14,173 nucleotides of DNA. Source: Kordiimonadaceae bacterium (GTDB lineage: Bacteria; Pseudomonadota; Alphaproteobacteria; Sphingomonadales; Kordiimonadaceae). Of this stretch, positions 1 through 7,570 are shown piece by piece. Below the pieces are notes generated by a model that saw only the letters and a list, made by a program, of their open reading frames with translations, was not told the DNA's origin and did not search any database. Location of the stretch: positions 1 to 14,173 of the forward strand of contig JABABO010000163.1 in assembly GCA_014238195.1 (NCBI GenBank), written 5' to 3'. The position numbers and the translations under genes were made by a program. How positions within the stretch are numbered: position 1 is the stretch's first letter; each line of letters begins with the position of its first letter.

Positions 1-37
1 CTTAATATCTGGCTTAATATCTGGCTTAATATCTGGC
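1..37. repeat. 12-bp tandem repeat (CTTAATATCTGG)x3
   Basis: Three perfect tandem copies of CTTAATATCTGG start at the first base of the window; the array may continue to the left. On the minus strand each unit reads CCAGATATTAAG and encodes Pro-Asp-Ile-Lys. A 12-bp unit can gain or lose copies without breaking the frame. Confidence 0.85.
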
Positions 38-63
38 TTTTGCTCACGACTATCTGTAACCAT
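1..63 (-). CDS. Partial gene start with KPDI tetrapeptide repeat
   Basis: This is the first 21 codons of a leftward gene that runs off the left edge. The product begins MVTDSREQ and continues with three copies of Lys-Pro-Asp-Ile, encoded by three identical 12-bp direct repeats that keep the frame. A strong purine-rich ribosome binding site (GGGAGAGG on the minus strand, about 66-73) lies just before the ATG, which supports a real start. The hydrophilic, proline-rich N-terminus suggests a flexible tail ahead of a domain outside the window, but this is inference. The function cannot be told from 21 residues. It is divergent from the MarR-type regulator, so it may be that regulator's target. Confidence 0.45.
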   Translation of the reverse strand, partial: MVTDSREQKPDIKPDIKPDIK

Positions 64-98
64 GAACCTCTCCCGCGATGAATTATTTTGTGTTCAAG

Positions 99-116
99 AT
101 ATTCTAGTACGAATAT
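99..116. promoter_or_regulatory. Palindrome in divergent promoter region, candidate MarR operator
   Basis: ATATTC-TAGTAC-GAATAT has perfect 6-bp arms around a 6-bp spacer. It lies between two divergent genes, directly abuts the putative -35 of the regulator gene, and would overlap the promoter of the leftward gene. MarR-family proteins typically bind palindromes of this size in such intergenic regions and repress both sides. Binding by the adjacent regulator is inferred, not shown. Confidence 0.4.
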
Positions 117-145
117 TTGACAGATTTAACAAGGATACTGATGAT
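117..145 (+). promoter_or_regulatory. Putative promoter of the MarR-family gene
   Basis: A perfect TTGACA (117-122) is followed after 17 bp by GATGAT (140-145), a four-of-six match to the -10 consensus. Transcription would start near base 152, giving a leader of about 75 nt before the chosen start at 226. Confidence 0.4.
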
Positions 146-225
146 TTAGTCTTGCATTTTTTTCTATTATGCGACCACACTGACGCGAAATCACAATGAT
201 GATAACCATCAATTTTAAGGATTAT

Positions 226-708
226 ATGAGCGACACCGATGAAATTTTGATTGCGATACGGCGGATTATGCGTGCTGTTGATCTGCAATCCAAACGTTTG
301 GTCAAATCGTCTGGCCTTACAGCACCCCAGCTTGTCGTGATGCAGTGCCTGCGCAAGCACGGTAAATGCAAACCGAGCGTTGTCGCAAAAGAAGTAGCTC
401 TATCGCAAGCGACTGTAACCAGTATCCTTGATCGGCTGGATGCTGCGGGCTATACGCGCCGCGACAGAAGCACCGAAGATAAAAGAATTGTTTATGCTTA
501 TCTCACACCAAAAGGCATTAATAAGTTTGCACAGGCACCTGAGTTATTACAATCAGGTTTTTTAAGGGAATTTCGTAAATTGGAGCAATGGGAATGTACC
601 CAGCTTGTGTCGTCGCTGCAACGGATCGCTATGATGATGGATGCAGAAAATTTGGATGCTTCTCCAATTTTGGAAGTGGGGGAACTCTCTAATAAAGCAG
701 AATCCTAG
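226..708 (+). CDS. MarR-family winged-helix transcriptional regulator
   Basis: A cytoplasmic DNA-binding regulator of 160 residues, normal for MarR proteins. The N-terminal dimerisation helix (about 5-28, with IRRIMRAVDL) is followed by the winged helix: recognition region about 52-72 (VAKEVALSQATVTSILDRL) and wing about 78-94 containing the D-x-R motif (D85-K-R87). C-terminal helices (about 105-140) complete the dimer interface. I place the start at the ATG at 226 because TAAGG lies 5 bp upstream; the in-frame ATG at 196 has no good ribosome binding site and would add ten residues. The ligand and targets are unknown. The palindrome at 99-116 and the divergent partial gene are the obvious candidate target, and acnB downstream is another possibility. 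The N-terminal sequence recalls osmolyte-associated MarR regulators of the EctR kind, a weak similarity from memory. Confidence 0.88.
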   Translation: MSDTDEILIAIRRIMRAVDLQSKRLVKSSGLTAPQLVVMQCLRKHGKCKPSVVAKEVALSQATVTSILDRLDAAGYTRRDRSTEDKRIVYAYLTPKGINKFAQAPELLQSGFLREFRKLEQWECTQLVSSLQRIAMMMDAENLDASPILEVGELSNKAES

Positions 709-838
709 CAATCCTTAAAACTGCAAACCAACACCCACGTGATATAACACCCGATGTTTTAAGACCATTTCCCCATGAAACTCCCCATGAGACCCCCAAA
801 AAAACAATTGAAATAATTTACTTATTAGAAGAACTATC

Positions 839-867
839 TTGCAAGCCTACTGGGGATGAAATATTAT
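839..867 (+). promoter_or_regulatory. acnB: Putative acnB promoter
   Basis: TTGCAA (839-844), a 17-bp spacer and TATTAT (862-867) form the best promoter-like pair in the 245-bp gap 709-953. The predicted leader is about 80 nt. The gap also contains a short duplication of CCCCATGA (771-778 and 783-790) of unknown meaning. I see no terminator hairpin after the MarR gene, so read-through from it cannot be excluded. Confidence 0.45.
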
Positions 868-953
868 ACGCCTAAATTTGCTATTTTTGGCACTTTAAGA
901 ACCTTTTACAGCTTGATTTAAGTTGTAAGCAACACGCTTTTGTAAGGATCATC

Positions 954-3734
954 ATGAGTTTATACACTGACTATTTGAACGAGATCGAAACCCGTAATCA
1001 ACAAGGCTTAAAGCCCAAACCCGTTGATGATGCAGCCCTTACAAAGGAAATCGTTACGCAAATCACAGATCAAGGACACGCGCACCGCAAGCAGTCGCTT
1101 GATTTTCTGATCTATAACACGCTGCCTGGAACCACTGGGGCAGCTGGTGAAAAAGCACAGTTCTTAAAAGACGTTATCCTTGGTGCTGTGGATGTTGCTG
1201 AAATCTCAGTAGATTTTGCGTTTGAGCTTTTATCCCACATGAAAGGCGGGCCTTCTGTAGCGGTGTTACTTGACTTAGAACTTGGCGATAACGCTAACAT
1301 TGCAGCAAAAGCATCAACCGTATTGAAAACACAGGTTTTTTTATATGATGCGGATACAGACCGCCTTGAAGACGCCTATAAAAGCGGCAGTGCCGTGGCT
1401 CAAAATATTCTTGAAAGCTACGCTAACGCTGATTTTTTTACAAAACTTCCTGATATTAAAGAAAAGATTAAAGTGGTTACGTATGTCGCCGCCGAAGGGG
1501 ACGTATCCACAGATTTGCTATCGCCTGGCAACCAAGCGCATTCCCGCTCGGACCGTGAATTACATGGGCAATGTATGATCACACCAGCAGCGCAAGCAAA
1601 AATTCAAGCCCTGCAAAAGCAGCACCCTGATGCACGGGTTATGTTAGTGTCAGAAAAAGGCACAATGGGTGTGGGCTCATCACGCATGTCTGGTGTCAAT
1701 AATGTTGCGCTTTGGACTGGCAAACAGGCAAGTCCGTATGTACCCTTTGTCAATATTGCCCCCATTGTTGGTGGCACCAATGGGATTTCGCCAATTTTCC
1801 TCACCACAGTTGGCGTGACGGGCGGAATCGGCCTTGACCTTAAAAATTGGGTAAAAAAACTGGGTGCCGATGGGCAACCTGTTATGGATGAAAATGGTGA
1901 CCCAATCTTACAGCAAGTTTTTTCAATTGATACCGGGACTGTTCTGACAATCAATACCAAAACACAGAGGCTGTATAACGATACAGGTGACAAAGAGCTT
2001 GCCGATATTTCATCCGCACTCACACCGCAAAAAGTTGAATTTATCAAAGCGGGTGGATCATATGCAATTGTGTTTGGTAAAAAATTACAAAGCTTAGCAG
2101 CAAGCATCTTGGGTGTAGATATGCCAAAGGTTTTTGCCGCATCAAAAGAAATTTCTAACAAAAATCAAGGCCTGACAGCCGTCGAAAAAATCTTTAACAG
2201 AAACGCTGTCGGTGTCGCGTCAGGGGACGCTTTGCATGCTGGTTCAGATGTTCGTGTCACTGTTAATATTGTTGGATCGCAGGATACAACAGGCCTGATG
2301 ACATCGCAGGAATTAGAAGCGATGGCGGCAACGATTATATCACCGACCGTCGATGGTGCGTATCAGTCTGGCTGTCATACGGCATCTGTTTGGGACGTGA
2401 AAGCCCAAGAAAATATTCCAAAACTGATGGGCTTTATGAATAAGTTCGGCTTGATCACAGCGCGTGACCCTAAGGGAGTTTATCACCCTATGACCGACGT
2501 GATCCACAAGGTCCTGAATGACATTACAGTCGATGACTGGTCAGTTATTATTGGGGGTGATAGCCATACACGCATGTCCAAGGGTGTCGCATTTGGCGCA
2601 GATTCAGGGACTGTCGCCCTTGCGCTGGCAACGGGTGAAGCGACAATGCCAGTCCCAGAATCGGTCAAAGTCACCTTTAAAGGCAAATTGAAAGATCACA
2701 TAGATTTTCGTGATGTCGTCCATGCGACACAAGCACAAATGCTCAAGAAATTTGGTGATAACGTATTCCAAGGTCGGGTGATTGAAGTTCATATCGGGAC
2801 TTTGCTGGCGGATCAAGCCTTTACTTTCACCGATTGGACCGCCGAGATGAAGGCCAAAGCCTCGATCTGTATTTCAGAAGATGACACACTCATTCAATCG
2901 CTAGAAATTGCGAAAAATCGTATTCAAATCATGATTGATAAGGGTATGGATAATCACACCAAAACCCTGCAAGGACTGATTGATATTGCTGATAAGCGTA
3001 TTGCTGAGATCGCATCAGGTGATCGTGCGGCCTTAATACCTGACGATACAGCGAAATATTTTGCGGAATTTGTTGTTGATTTAGACGAAATTTCTGAACC
3101 AATGATCGCAGACCCAGATGTCAATAATGTTGAGGTTTCAAAACGCTATACCCATGATACCATTCGGCCTGTTTCATATTATGGCGGCGATAAAAAAGTC
3201 GATTTGGGTTTTGTCGGGTCTTGCATGGTGCACAAAGGTGATATGAAGATCATCGCTCAGATGCTTAAAAACCTTGAAAAACAAGGGGAAGTGAAATTTA
3301 AAGCGCCGCTTGTCGTCGCCCCCCCAACCTATAATATTGTAGATGAACTAAAAGCAGAAGGTGATTGGGAAGTCTTGCAAAAATACGCAGGATTTGAATT
3401 CGACGATAAGGCGCCAAAAAACCACGCCCGCGTTGAATATGAAAATATTCTGTATCTGGAACGCCCAGGCTGTAACCTTTGTATGGGCAATCAGGAAAAA
3501 GCGGGCAAAGGCGATACGGTTCTTGCAACATCAACACGCCTGTTCCAAGGCCGCGTTGTAGAGGATTCAACAGACAAAAAAGGCGAATCTTTATTGGCGT
3601 CCACCCCCGTTGTGGTGCTGTCAAGCGTTCTGGGGCGCACTCCCAGCATTGAAGAATATAAATCCGCTGTCGATGGTATTAACCTGACAAAATTTGCCCC
3701 GCCCCTAGGGCGACCTGTCGCAGCACACACATAG
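954..3734 (+). CDS. acnB: Aconitate hydratase B (2-methylisocitrate dehydratase), long form
   Basis: Cytoplasmic [4Fe-4S] enzyme of the TCA cycle that isomerises citrate to isocitrate via cis-aconitate; AcnB enzymes also hydrate 2-methyl-cis-aconitate. The N-terminal HEAT-like and swivel domains cover about 1-400, including HSRSDRELHG near 196-205. The catalytic core has GSQDTTG (441-447), GGDSHTR (534-540) and the three cluster cysteines C757 (GSCM), C840 and C843 (PGCNLCMGN), matching E. coli C710, C769 and C772. The start is supported by AAGGA 5 bp upstream. At 926 residues it is longer than E. coli AcnB (865). Its wording throughout, for example TLPGTTGAAG, LLSHMKGGPS and TSTRLFQGRVV, matches the long form I know from Bacteroidetes. 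It stands alone, and its cluster could be supplied by the SUF operon nearby. Confidence 0.97.
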   Translation: MSLYTDYLNEIETRNQQGLKPKPVDDAALTKEIVTQITDQGHAHRKQSLDFLIYNTLPGTTGAAGEKAQFLKDVILGAVDVAEISVDFAFELLSHMKGGPSVAVLLDLELGDNANIAAKASTVLKTQVFLYDADTDRLEDAYKSGSAVAQNILESYANADFFTKLPDIKEKIKVVTYVAAEGDVSTDLLSPGNQAHSRSDRELHGQCMITPAAQAKIQALQKQHPDARVMLVSEKGTMGVGSSRMSGVNNVALWTGKQASPYVPFVNIAPIVGGTNGISPIFLTTVGVTGGIGLDLKNWVKKLGADGQPVMDENGDPILQQVFSIDTGTVLTINTKTQRLYNDTGDKELADISSALTPQKVEFIKAGGSYAIVFGKKLQSLAASILGVDMPKVFAASKEISNKNQGLTAVEKIFNRNAVGVASGDALHAGSDVRVTVNIVGSQDTTGLMTSQELEAMAATIISPTVDGAYQSGCHTASVWDVKAQENIPKLMGFMNKFGLITARDPKGVYHPMTDVIHKVLNDITVDDWSVIIGGDSHTRMSKGVAFGADSGTVALALATGEATMPVPESVKVTFKGKLKDHIDFRDVVHATQAQMLKKFGDNVFQGRVIEVHIGTLLADQAFTFTDWTAEMKAKASICISEDDTLIQSLEIAKNRIQIMIDKGMDNHTKTLQGLIDIADKRIAEIASGDRAALIPDDTAKYFAEFVVDLDEISEPMIADPDVNNVEVSKRYTHDTIRPVSYYGGDKKVDLGFVGSCMVHKGDMKIIAQMLKNLEKQGEVKFKAPLVVAPPTYNIVDELKAEGDWEVLQKYAGFEFDDKAPKNHARVEYENILYLERPGCNLCMGNQEKAGKGDTVLATSTRLFQGRVVEDSTDKKGESLLASTPVVVLSSVLGRTPSIEEYKSAVDGINLTKFAPPLGRPVAAHT

Positions 3735-3823
3735 CAGGATGATTGTGGCCGTTAAAGCCCCCAAGGCGTAGGGAAATTACGAATTACCTATTTGCTTATC
3801 TTTAGCGTGTAAAAACAATACAT

Positions 3824-5308
3824 TCATTGGAAATCAGCGACTATCAATTGCTTCGCAAATTGAGGGGACAGTGCTGGCCCAATCAACAATGCTGCGTACT
3901 CATACCTTGAAACCGCATAACAAAAAAGAGCGACTGGGAAAACGTTTATCACCAGATCGTTTATCTTCCGCTCTTCATTGATGGATTTCGTCAATAAAAG
4001 CGTTTGGTTTGGTTTGGTTTTAGCGCTGAATTGAACCAAAGCCCTGACCTGCTTCACATCATATCTTATACGATCTGACCATTTTATTTCGATGGCATAA
4101 TCAGCCGCAGCAGGTTCTGGTTTACTCCGCCAGATCATATCGACTTCACCGTCTTTCCAGCGTGCATAATTCAATTGATTAATACGCGTTGGCCTGTAAA
4201 ATTGTCCGAAAACTGCCGTTTCAATAATATGACCGATGTCGTCGTCTATTGTAATCGGCCCGTAAAGCGCTGTTCTTAAAGATGGATTTGTTAAATAAAC
4301 TTTAAAGGTCCAAACACGTTTAAAATGCCGGCCATCTTTATCAATGCGGTGGATGACTTGAATCAAAAAGGCAGCTTCTAAAAACTCTAGGTACTTGCGA
4401 ATAGTATTTTCAGAAATATTTGTTGATTGCGCCAGTTCTTTGATGCTTAATTCCATACCTGTATTCAAGGCAAGCTTGGCAAAAAATCGGTATAATTCAC
4501 GGCTATCATCAATACCATAAATCGACGGCAAATCTAATAACAGTACTTTGTCCAAGACATCTTTGCCGATGATACTGTCAAGATCTGTCACACCCGCTTT
4601 TTTAGCCAAGGCAACTTCTGGGAACCCCCCATAATTTATATAATCAATAAATTCGGCATTCAATTGATCTGATGTCAGGTTTAAATTATGCTTACCAGCC
4701 TTCCTGTCCTCAATAGTTGGTGTTTTGTCAATGAAATCTAAATATTCAAAAAAGGTGAGAGGTGGCAATAAAAAATCCCGAAATCGCCCCGCACCAGATT
4801 CAATACTATGATGTTTTAATGCTGCTGCCGCCGATCCTGACACGACAAATTTTATCGTTGGGTAAGTATCAACAAGCACTTTCAAATGCCGCTGCCAATC
4901 ATCAAGGTGCTGAATTTCATCAAAAAACACATAATGAGAATGATATTTTTTATCGATGATCTGAATGTGTTTTGTATCTTGTACATCTTCCAGAAATGGC
5001 AAAAAACTTTCCAGCCATGCTCCTAAATGCACTGGATTATCAAGGGATGCGAACAGGATACGCTTAGCGGGAAAGCCTTTATGAATAAGGGTCGTTATCA
5101 CCTGTTTCATCATCACTGATTTGCCCGTGCGTCGCGGGCCATAAAGTACCAAGGCACGATTTATGGCAGTATCCTTAACCAAGCTAAGGAATGAGGTAAA
5201 AAAAGTACGAGTAGTTTTGTGTTCACTGTGCCAATTAAGCCCCAATTCCCACCAAGGGTTTTCTTTTGTGAGGGTTTTTTTAATAACAGTATCAGAGACT
5301 TGCTTCAT
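3824..5308 (-). CDS. AAA-family ATPase with DUF4143-like C-terminus (PD-(D/E)xK-like)
   Basis: A predicted soluble 494-residue protein. It has a P-loop ATPase domain with Walker A GPRRTGKS (57-64), Walker B YVFFDE (126-131) followed by IQHLDDW, and a sensor-like VVSGSA (155-160). A winged-helix-like segment lies at about 286-312 (SIKELAQSTNISENTIRKYL). The C-terminal domain has E363, D390 (GEVD) and E407-I-K409 (AIEIKW), spaced as in a PD-(D/E)xK nuclease fold. This architecture is the widespread AAA + DUF4143 family, whose role is not established; defence, mobile-element and stress functions have been suggested. It stands alone, convergent with acnB, with its own strong promoter. AAGG 7 bp before the ATG supports the start. 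A pentanucleotide repeat (4003-4021) lies inside the nuclease-like part. Intact motifs argue it is a functional gene. Confidence 0.85.
   Translation of the reverse strand: MKQVSDTVIKKTLTKENPWWELGLNWHSEHKTTRTFFTSFLSLVKDTAINRALVLYGPRRTGKSVMMKQVITTLIHKGFPAKRILFASLDNPVHLGAWLESFLPFLEDVQDTKHIQIIDKKYHSHYVFFDEIQHLDDWQRHLKVLVDTYPTIKFVVSGSAAAALKHHSIESGAGRFRDFLLPPLTFFEYLDFIDKTPTIEDRKAGKHNLNLTSDQLNAEFIDYINYGGFPEVALAKKAGVTDLDSIIGKDVLDKVLLLDLPSIYGIDDSRELYRFFAKLALNTGMELSIKELAQSTNISENTIRKYLEFLEAAFLIQVIHRIDKDGRHFKRVWTFKVYLTNPSLRTALYGPITIDDDIGHIIETAVFGQFYRPTRINQLNYARWKDGEVDMIWRSKPEPAAADYAIEIKWSDRIRYDVKQVRALVQFSAKTKPNQTLLLTKSINEERKINDLVINVFPVALFCYAVSRYEYAALLIGPALSPQFAKQLIVADFQ
4003..4021. repeat. Pentanucleotide repeat TTTGG within the ATPase gene
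   Basis: Three perfect TTTGG units followed by TTTT lie in the coding sequence for K-T-K-P-N-Q-T near residues 430-436 of the ATPase. Loss or gain of one 5-bp unit would shift the frame near the C-terminus. The array is short, so slippage is only a possibility. Confidence 0.6.
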
Positions 5309-5321
5309 TATATCACCTTAG

Positions 5322-5391
5322 ATCACGATCTTGACGTTAATTGACTATAGTGCCAAAAAATAAAAAAGTCAATTAACGTTACAATCGTGAT
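5322..5391. repeat. 24-bp inverted repeat flanking the ATPase promoter
   Basis: Arm 1 (5322-5345) and arm 2 (5368-5391) match at 21 of 24 positions as reverse complements, including a perfect inner 12 bp (ACGTTAATTGAC) and a perfect outer 8 bp (ATCACGAT/ATCGTGAT). The 22-bp spacer is AT-rich. A further direct copy related to arm 1 (15 of 19 identical) begins at 5382 and partly overlaps arm 2. The arrangement fits two operators placed symmetrically around one promoter, or a cruciform. Confidence 0.85.
5344..5372 (-). promoter_or_regulatory. Promoter of the ATPase gene inside the inverted repeat
   Basis: On the minus strand TTGACT (5372-5367), a 17-bp T-rich spacer and TATAGT (5349-5344) make a near-consensus sigma70 promoter. 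The -35 ends in arm 2 and the -10 begins in arm 1 of the inverted repeat, so any protein bound to the arms would cover both elements. The predicted start is near 5337, with a leader of about 30 nt. Confidence 0.7.
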
Positions 5392-5486
5392 GTTAATTTA
5401 TGAAGTCATAGATTAAACGAAGATGTGATTTTTAGCCCTTAGCACGGTAAAGGCAGCACAGTTATGCATTAGAAAATAAATGAAAA

Positions 5487-5825
5487 TTAAAGCGCGGCGT
5501 CTACTGTGAAGCTTTCGCCGCAGCCGCAGCGCCCGCTTTCATTGGGATTGGTGAATTTAAATCCAGTGGAAAATAGGCTGTCTTCAAAGTCCATTTCTGT
5601 GCCAAGAATAAACAACAGGGATTTGCGATCAACGAATATTTTCACCCCTTTGTCTTCCACCATTTCATCCTGTGGGTCAGCGTCGATCACATAATCCACT
5701 TTATAACCCATGCCAGAACAGCCATGCGTTTCGGTACCAAGGCGCAGGCCAACGGCATCTGGTTGTTTTGCTAGAAGCTTGTGCGCATGGGCAGCCGCTT
5801 TTTCTGTGATTGTGATCGCGTTCAT
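5487..5825 (-). CDS. sufA: A-type Fe-S cluster carrier protein
   Basis: A small cytoplasmic carrier (112 residues, usual for the IscA/SufA/ErpA family) that takes Fe-S clusters from the SufBCD scaffold and passes them to target enzymes. The three cluster-binding cysteines are present: C36 in HGCSGMGY and C100 and C102 in the C-terminal RCGCGESF. It is the last gene of the suf operon, 15 bp after the sufT stop. The ribosome binding site is weak (AAAGA close to the ATG), so translation may depend on upstream ribosomes. Sequence alone does not separate SufA from ErpA; the operon position favours SufA. I see no convincing terminator hairpin in the 95 bp between it and the ATPase promoter repeat. 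Confidence 0.93.
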   Translation of the reverse strand: MNAITITEKAAAHAHKLLAKQPDAVGLRLGTETHGCSGMGYKVDYVIDADPQDEMVEDKGVKIFVDRKSLLFILGTEMDFEDSLFSTGFKFTNPNESGRCGCGESFTVDAAL

Positions 5826-5840
5826 ATCTTTAATATAATC

Positions 5841-6356
5841 CTATAACATGCCAAGTTCAAGGCGGGCCTCATCGGACATCATTGACATGTCCCACGGCGG
5901 TTCCCAAACCAGCTGTACGCTGGCATCTTTAATACCTGCAACCGATTTTACTTTTAGCTCCACCTCGCCAGGCATACTTTCAGCAACTGGGCAATGGGGT
6001 GTCGTCAGGGTCATTGTAACATTAGCAATAGCGTCAGCATTAACCTCAACGCCGTAAATCAAACCCATTTCATAAATATTAACGGGAATTTCTGGGTCAT
6101 AAATTTCGCGCAGAGCATTTGCGATGTTTTTCTTGAATGCATCTGCATCAGGGTGCGGGACGATTTCAGCAACAGGTTCGTCTAAATCATCTGTTAAATT
6201 ATTTGACGTATCCCCATCCAAAAATTTATTCAGGAAGTAACTGCCCTCATTTCCCTCCAGTACTGGACGCTCAGGCTTGCCACTCGCTGTAAAGGATGGT
6301 TCGCTGTTAACAGCCATTATATCGCGGTCTGATTTATCTTTATTATCTGGTGTCAT
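5841..6356 (-). CDS. sufT: SUF system protein SufT (MIP18/DUF59 family)
   Basis: A cytoplasmic maturation factor of the MIP18/DUF59 family, which helps deliver Fe-S clusters; its exact step is not settled. The domain spans about 73-171, with DPEIPVNIYEMGLIY (87-101), TTPHCPVAESMP including the conserved C122, and WEPPWDMSMMS (151-161) near the end. The first 70 residues are acidic, low in recognisable motifs and probably disordered. The ATG lies in a 4-bp ATGA overlap with the sufS stop, indicating translational coupling and fixing the start. The gene sits between the desulfurase and the A-type carrier. Confidence 0.92.
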   Translation of the reverse strand: MTPDNKDKSDRDIMAVNSEPSFTASGKPERPVLEGNEGSYFLNKFLDGDTSNNLTDDLDEPVAEIVPHPDADAFKKNIANALREIYDPEIPVNIYEMGLIYGVEVNADAIANVTMTLTTPHCPVAESMPGEVELKVKSVAGIKDASVQLVWEPPWDMSMMSDEARLELGML

Positions 6357-7570
6357 CCGAATATTTCCACAACTTTTTGAATGGCATCCGCTAAGCGGTC
6401 AATGTCATCATATGTATTATAGATACCAAAGCTTGCCCGCACTGTCCCTGGGATTTCGAAACGTTCCATAATAGGCTGAGCGCAGTGGTGACCCGCCCGA
6501 ACAGCAACCCCGCGGCGGTCAAGAATTGTACCGATATCATGTGGGTGCGCGTGTTCCATAACAAAACTAATCAACGCCCCTTGATGGTCACTGGTACCAA
6601 TGATGCGTAAGCTGTTATAAGTGCTGAGTTTTTTCACAGCATAATCGCGCAGTTCAAGGCCATGTGCGTGCACACGGTCCAGTCCCAGTGCGCTTAAGTA
6701 ATCCAACGCTGGGGCCATCGCAATGCCTGCCGCTATGTTTGGTGTCCCTGCTTCAAATTTATGGGGTAACCCATTATAGGTCGTGCCGCTAAAGCTAACC
6801 GTATCAATCATATCACCGCCGCCCTGCCAAGGGGGCATTGCATCTAAGTGTTTTTCTTTGCCATATAAGACCCCAATACCCGTAGGGCCATAGGCTTTGT
6901 GCGCGGAAAATACATAAAAATCAGCGTCTAAGGCTTGCATATCAATTGGCAAATGCGGTGCCGCTTGACAGCCATCAATCAGGGTAAGCGCCCCAGCATC
7001 ATGCGCCAAAGCAATGATCTCTGCAACGGGTAGGATCGTTCCAATACTGTTAGAAATATGGGCCACGGCAACCATTTTAGTGCGCTCATTGAGCAAATTT
7101 TTATAAGCATCCATATCGATGCTACCGTCCTCTAAAACTGGTATGACTTTAATAAGGGCACCTTTTTCCTCAGCGAGCATTTGCCACGGCACGATGTTGG
7201 AATGGTGCTCTAGCTCGCTTAAGATAATCTCATCATCAGGGCCAACATTCTGACGGCCCCACGTCTTCGCCACCAGATTAATGCCTTCGGTAGCGCCGCG
7301 TACAAATATGCATTCATGTTCATGCTTTGCGCCAATGAATTTTTGCACAGTCCCACGGGTTTTTTCATAAGCTTCTGTTGCGTCTTGACTAAATTTATAC
7401 ACACCACGGTGAATATTGGCATAGTATTTTTCATACAATTGCACTTCAGAATCTATGACAGCGCGCGGCTTTTGGGCACTGGCCGCACTGTCTAAAAATA
7501 CCAGATTATGGCCGTGCACTTGTTCATTCAATATTGGGAAGTCCGCGCGTATTTTAGCAGTATCCAACAT
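6353..7570 (-). CDS. sufS: Cysteine desulfurase SufS
   Basis: A PLP enzyme (405 residues, usual for group II desulfurases) that turns cysteine into alanine and holds the sulfur as a persulfide for SufBCD. Visible residues are K225 in SAHKAYGP, which binds PLP; D199 and Q202 (DGCQAAPH), which contact the cofactor ring; the histidine pair H122-H123; and the catalytic cysteine C363 in RAGHHCAQP, typical of the short SufS active-site loop. The start codon directly follows the sufD stop with no gap, and the stop overlaps sufT by 4 bp, so the gene is embedded in the operon. No sulfur-relay partner (SufE or SufU) is encoded in this window; one probably lies elsewhere. Confidence 0.97.
   Translation of the reverse strand: MLDTAKIRADFPILNEQVHGHNLVFLDSAASAQKPRAVIDSEVQLYEKYYANIHRGVYKFSQDATEAYEKTRGTVQKFIGAKHEHECIFVRGATEGINLVAKTWGRQNVGPDDEIILSELEHHSNIVPWQMLAEEKGALIKVIPVLEDGSIDMDAYKNLLNERTKMVAVAHISNSIGTILPVAEIIALAHDAGALTLIDGCQAAPHLPIDMQALDADFYVFSAHKAYGPTGIGVLYGKEKHLDAMPPWQGGGDMIDTVSFSGTTYNGLPHKFEAGTPNIAAGIAMAPALDYLSALGLDRVHAHGLELRDYAVKKLSTYNSLRIIGTSDHQGALISFVMEHAHPHDIGTILDRRGVAVRAGHHCAQPIMERFEIPGTVRASFGIYNTYDDIDRLADAIQKVVEIFG

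Noticed and set aside
771..793. Duplicate CCCCATGA words before acnB
   Set aside because: Two short copies 12 bp apart, not placed at a promoter and easily due to chance.
1604..2161. Long open frame of 185 codons on the minus strand inside acnB
   Set aside because: It lies fully antisense to a clear aconitase gene, shows no family motifs and reads as a frame shadow.
3735..3823. Search for a bidirectional terminator between acnB and the ATPase gene
   Set aside because: No stem with a following T-run is convincing in either direction.
5432..5460. Possible terminator hairpin (GCCCTT/AAAGGC) after sufA
   Set aside because: The stem has a mismatch in six pairs and no proper T-run in the direction of the suf operon.
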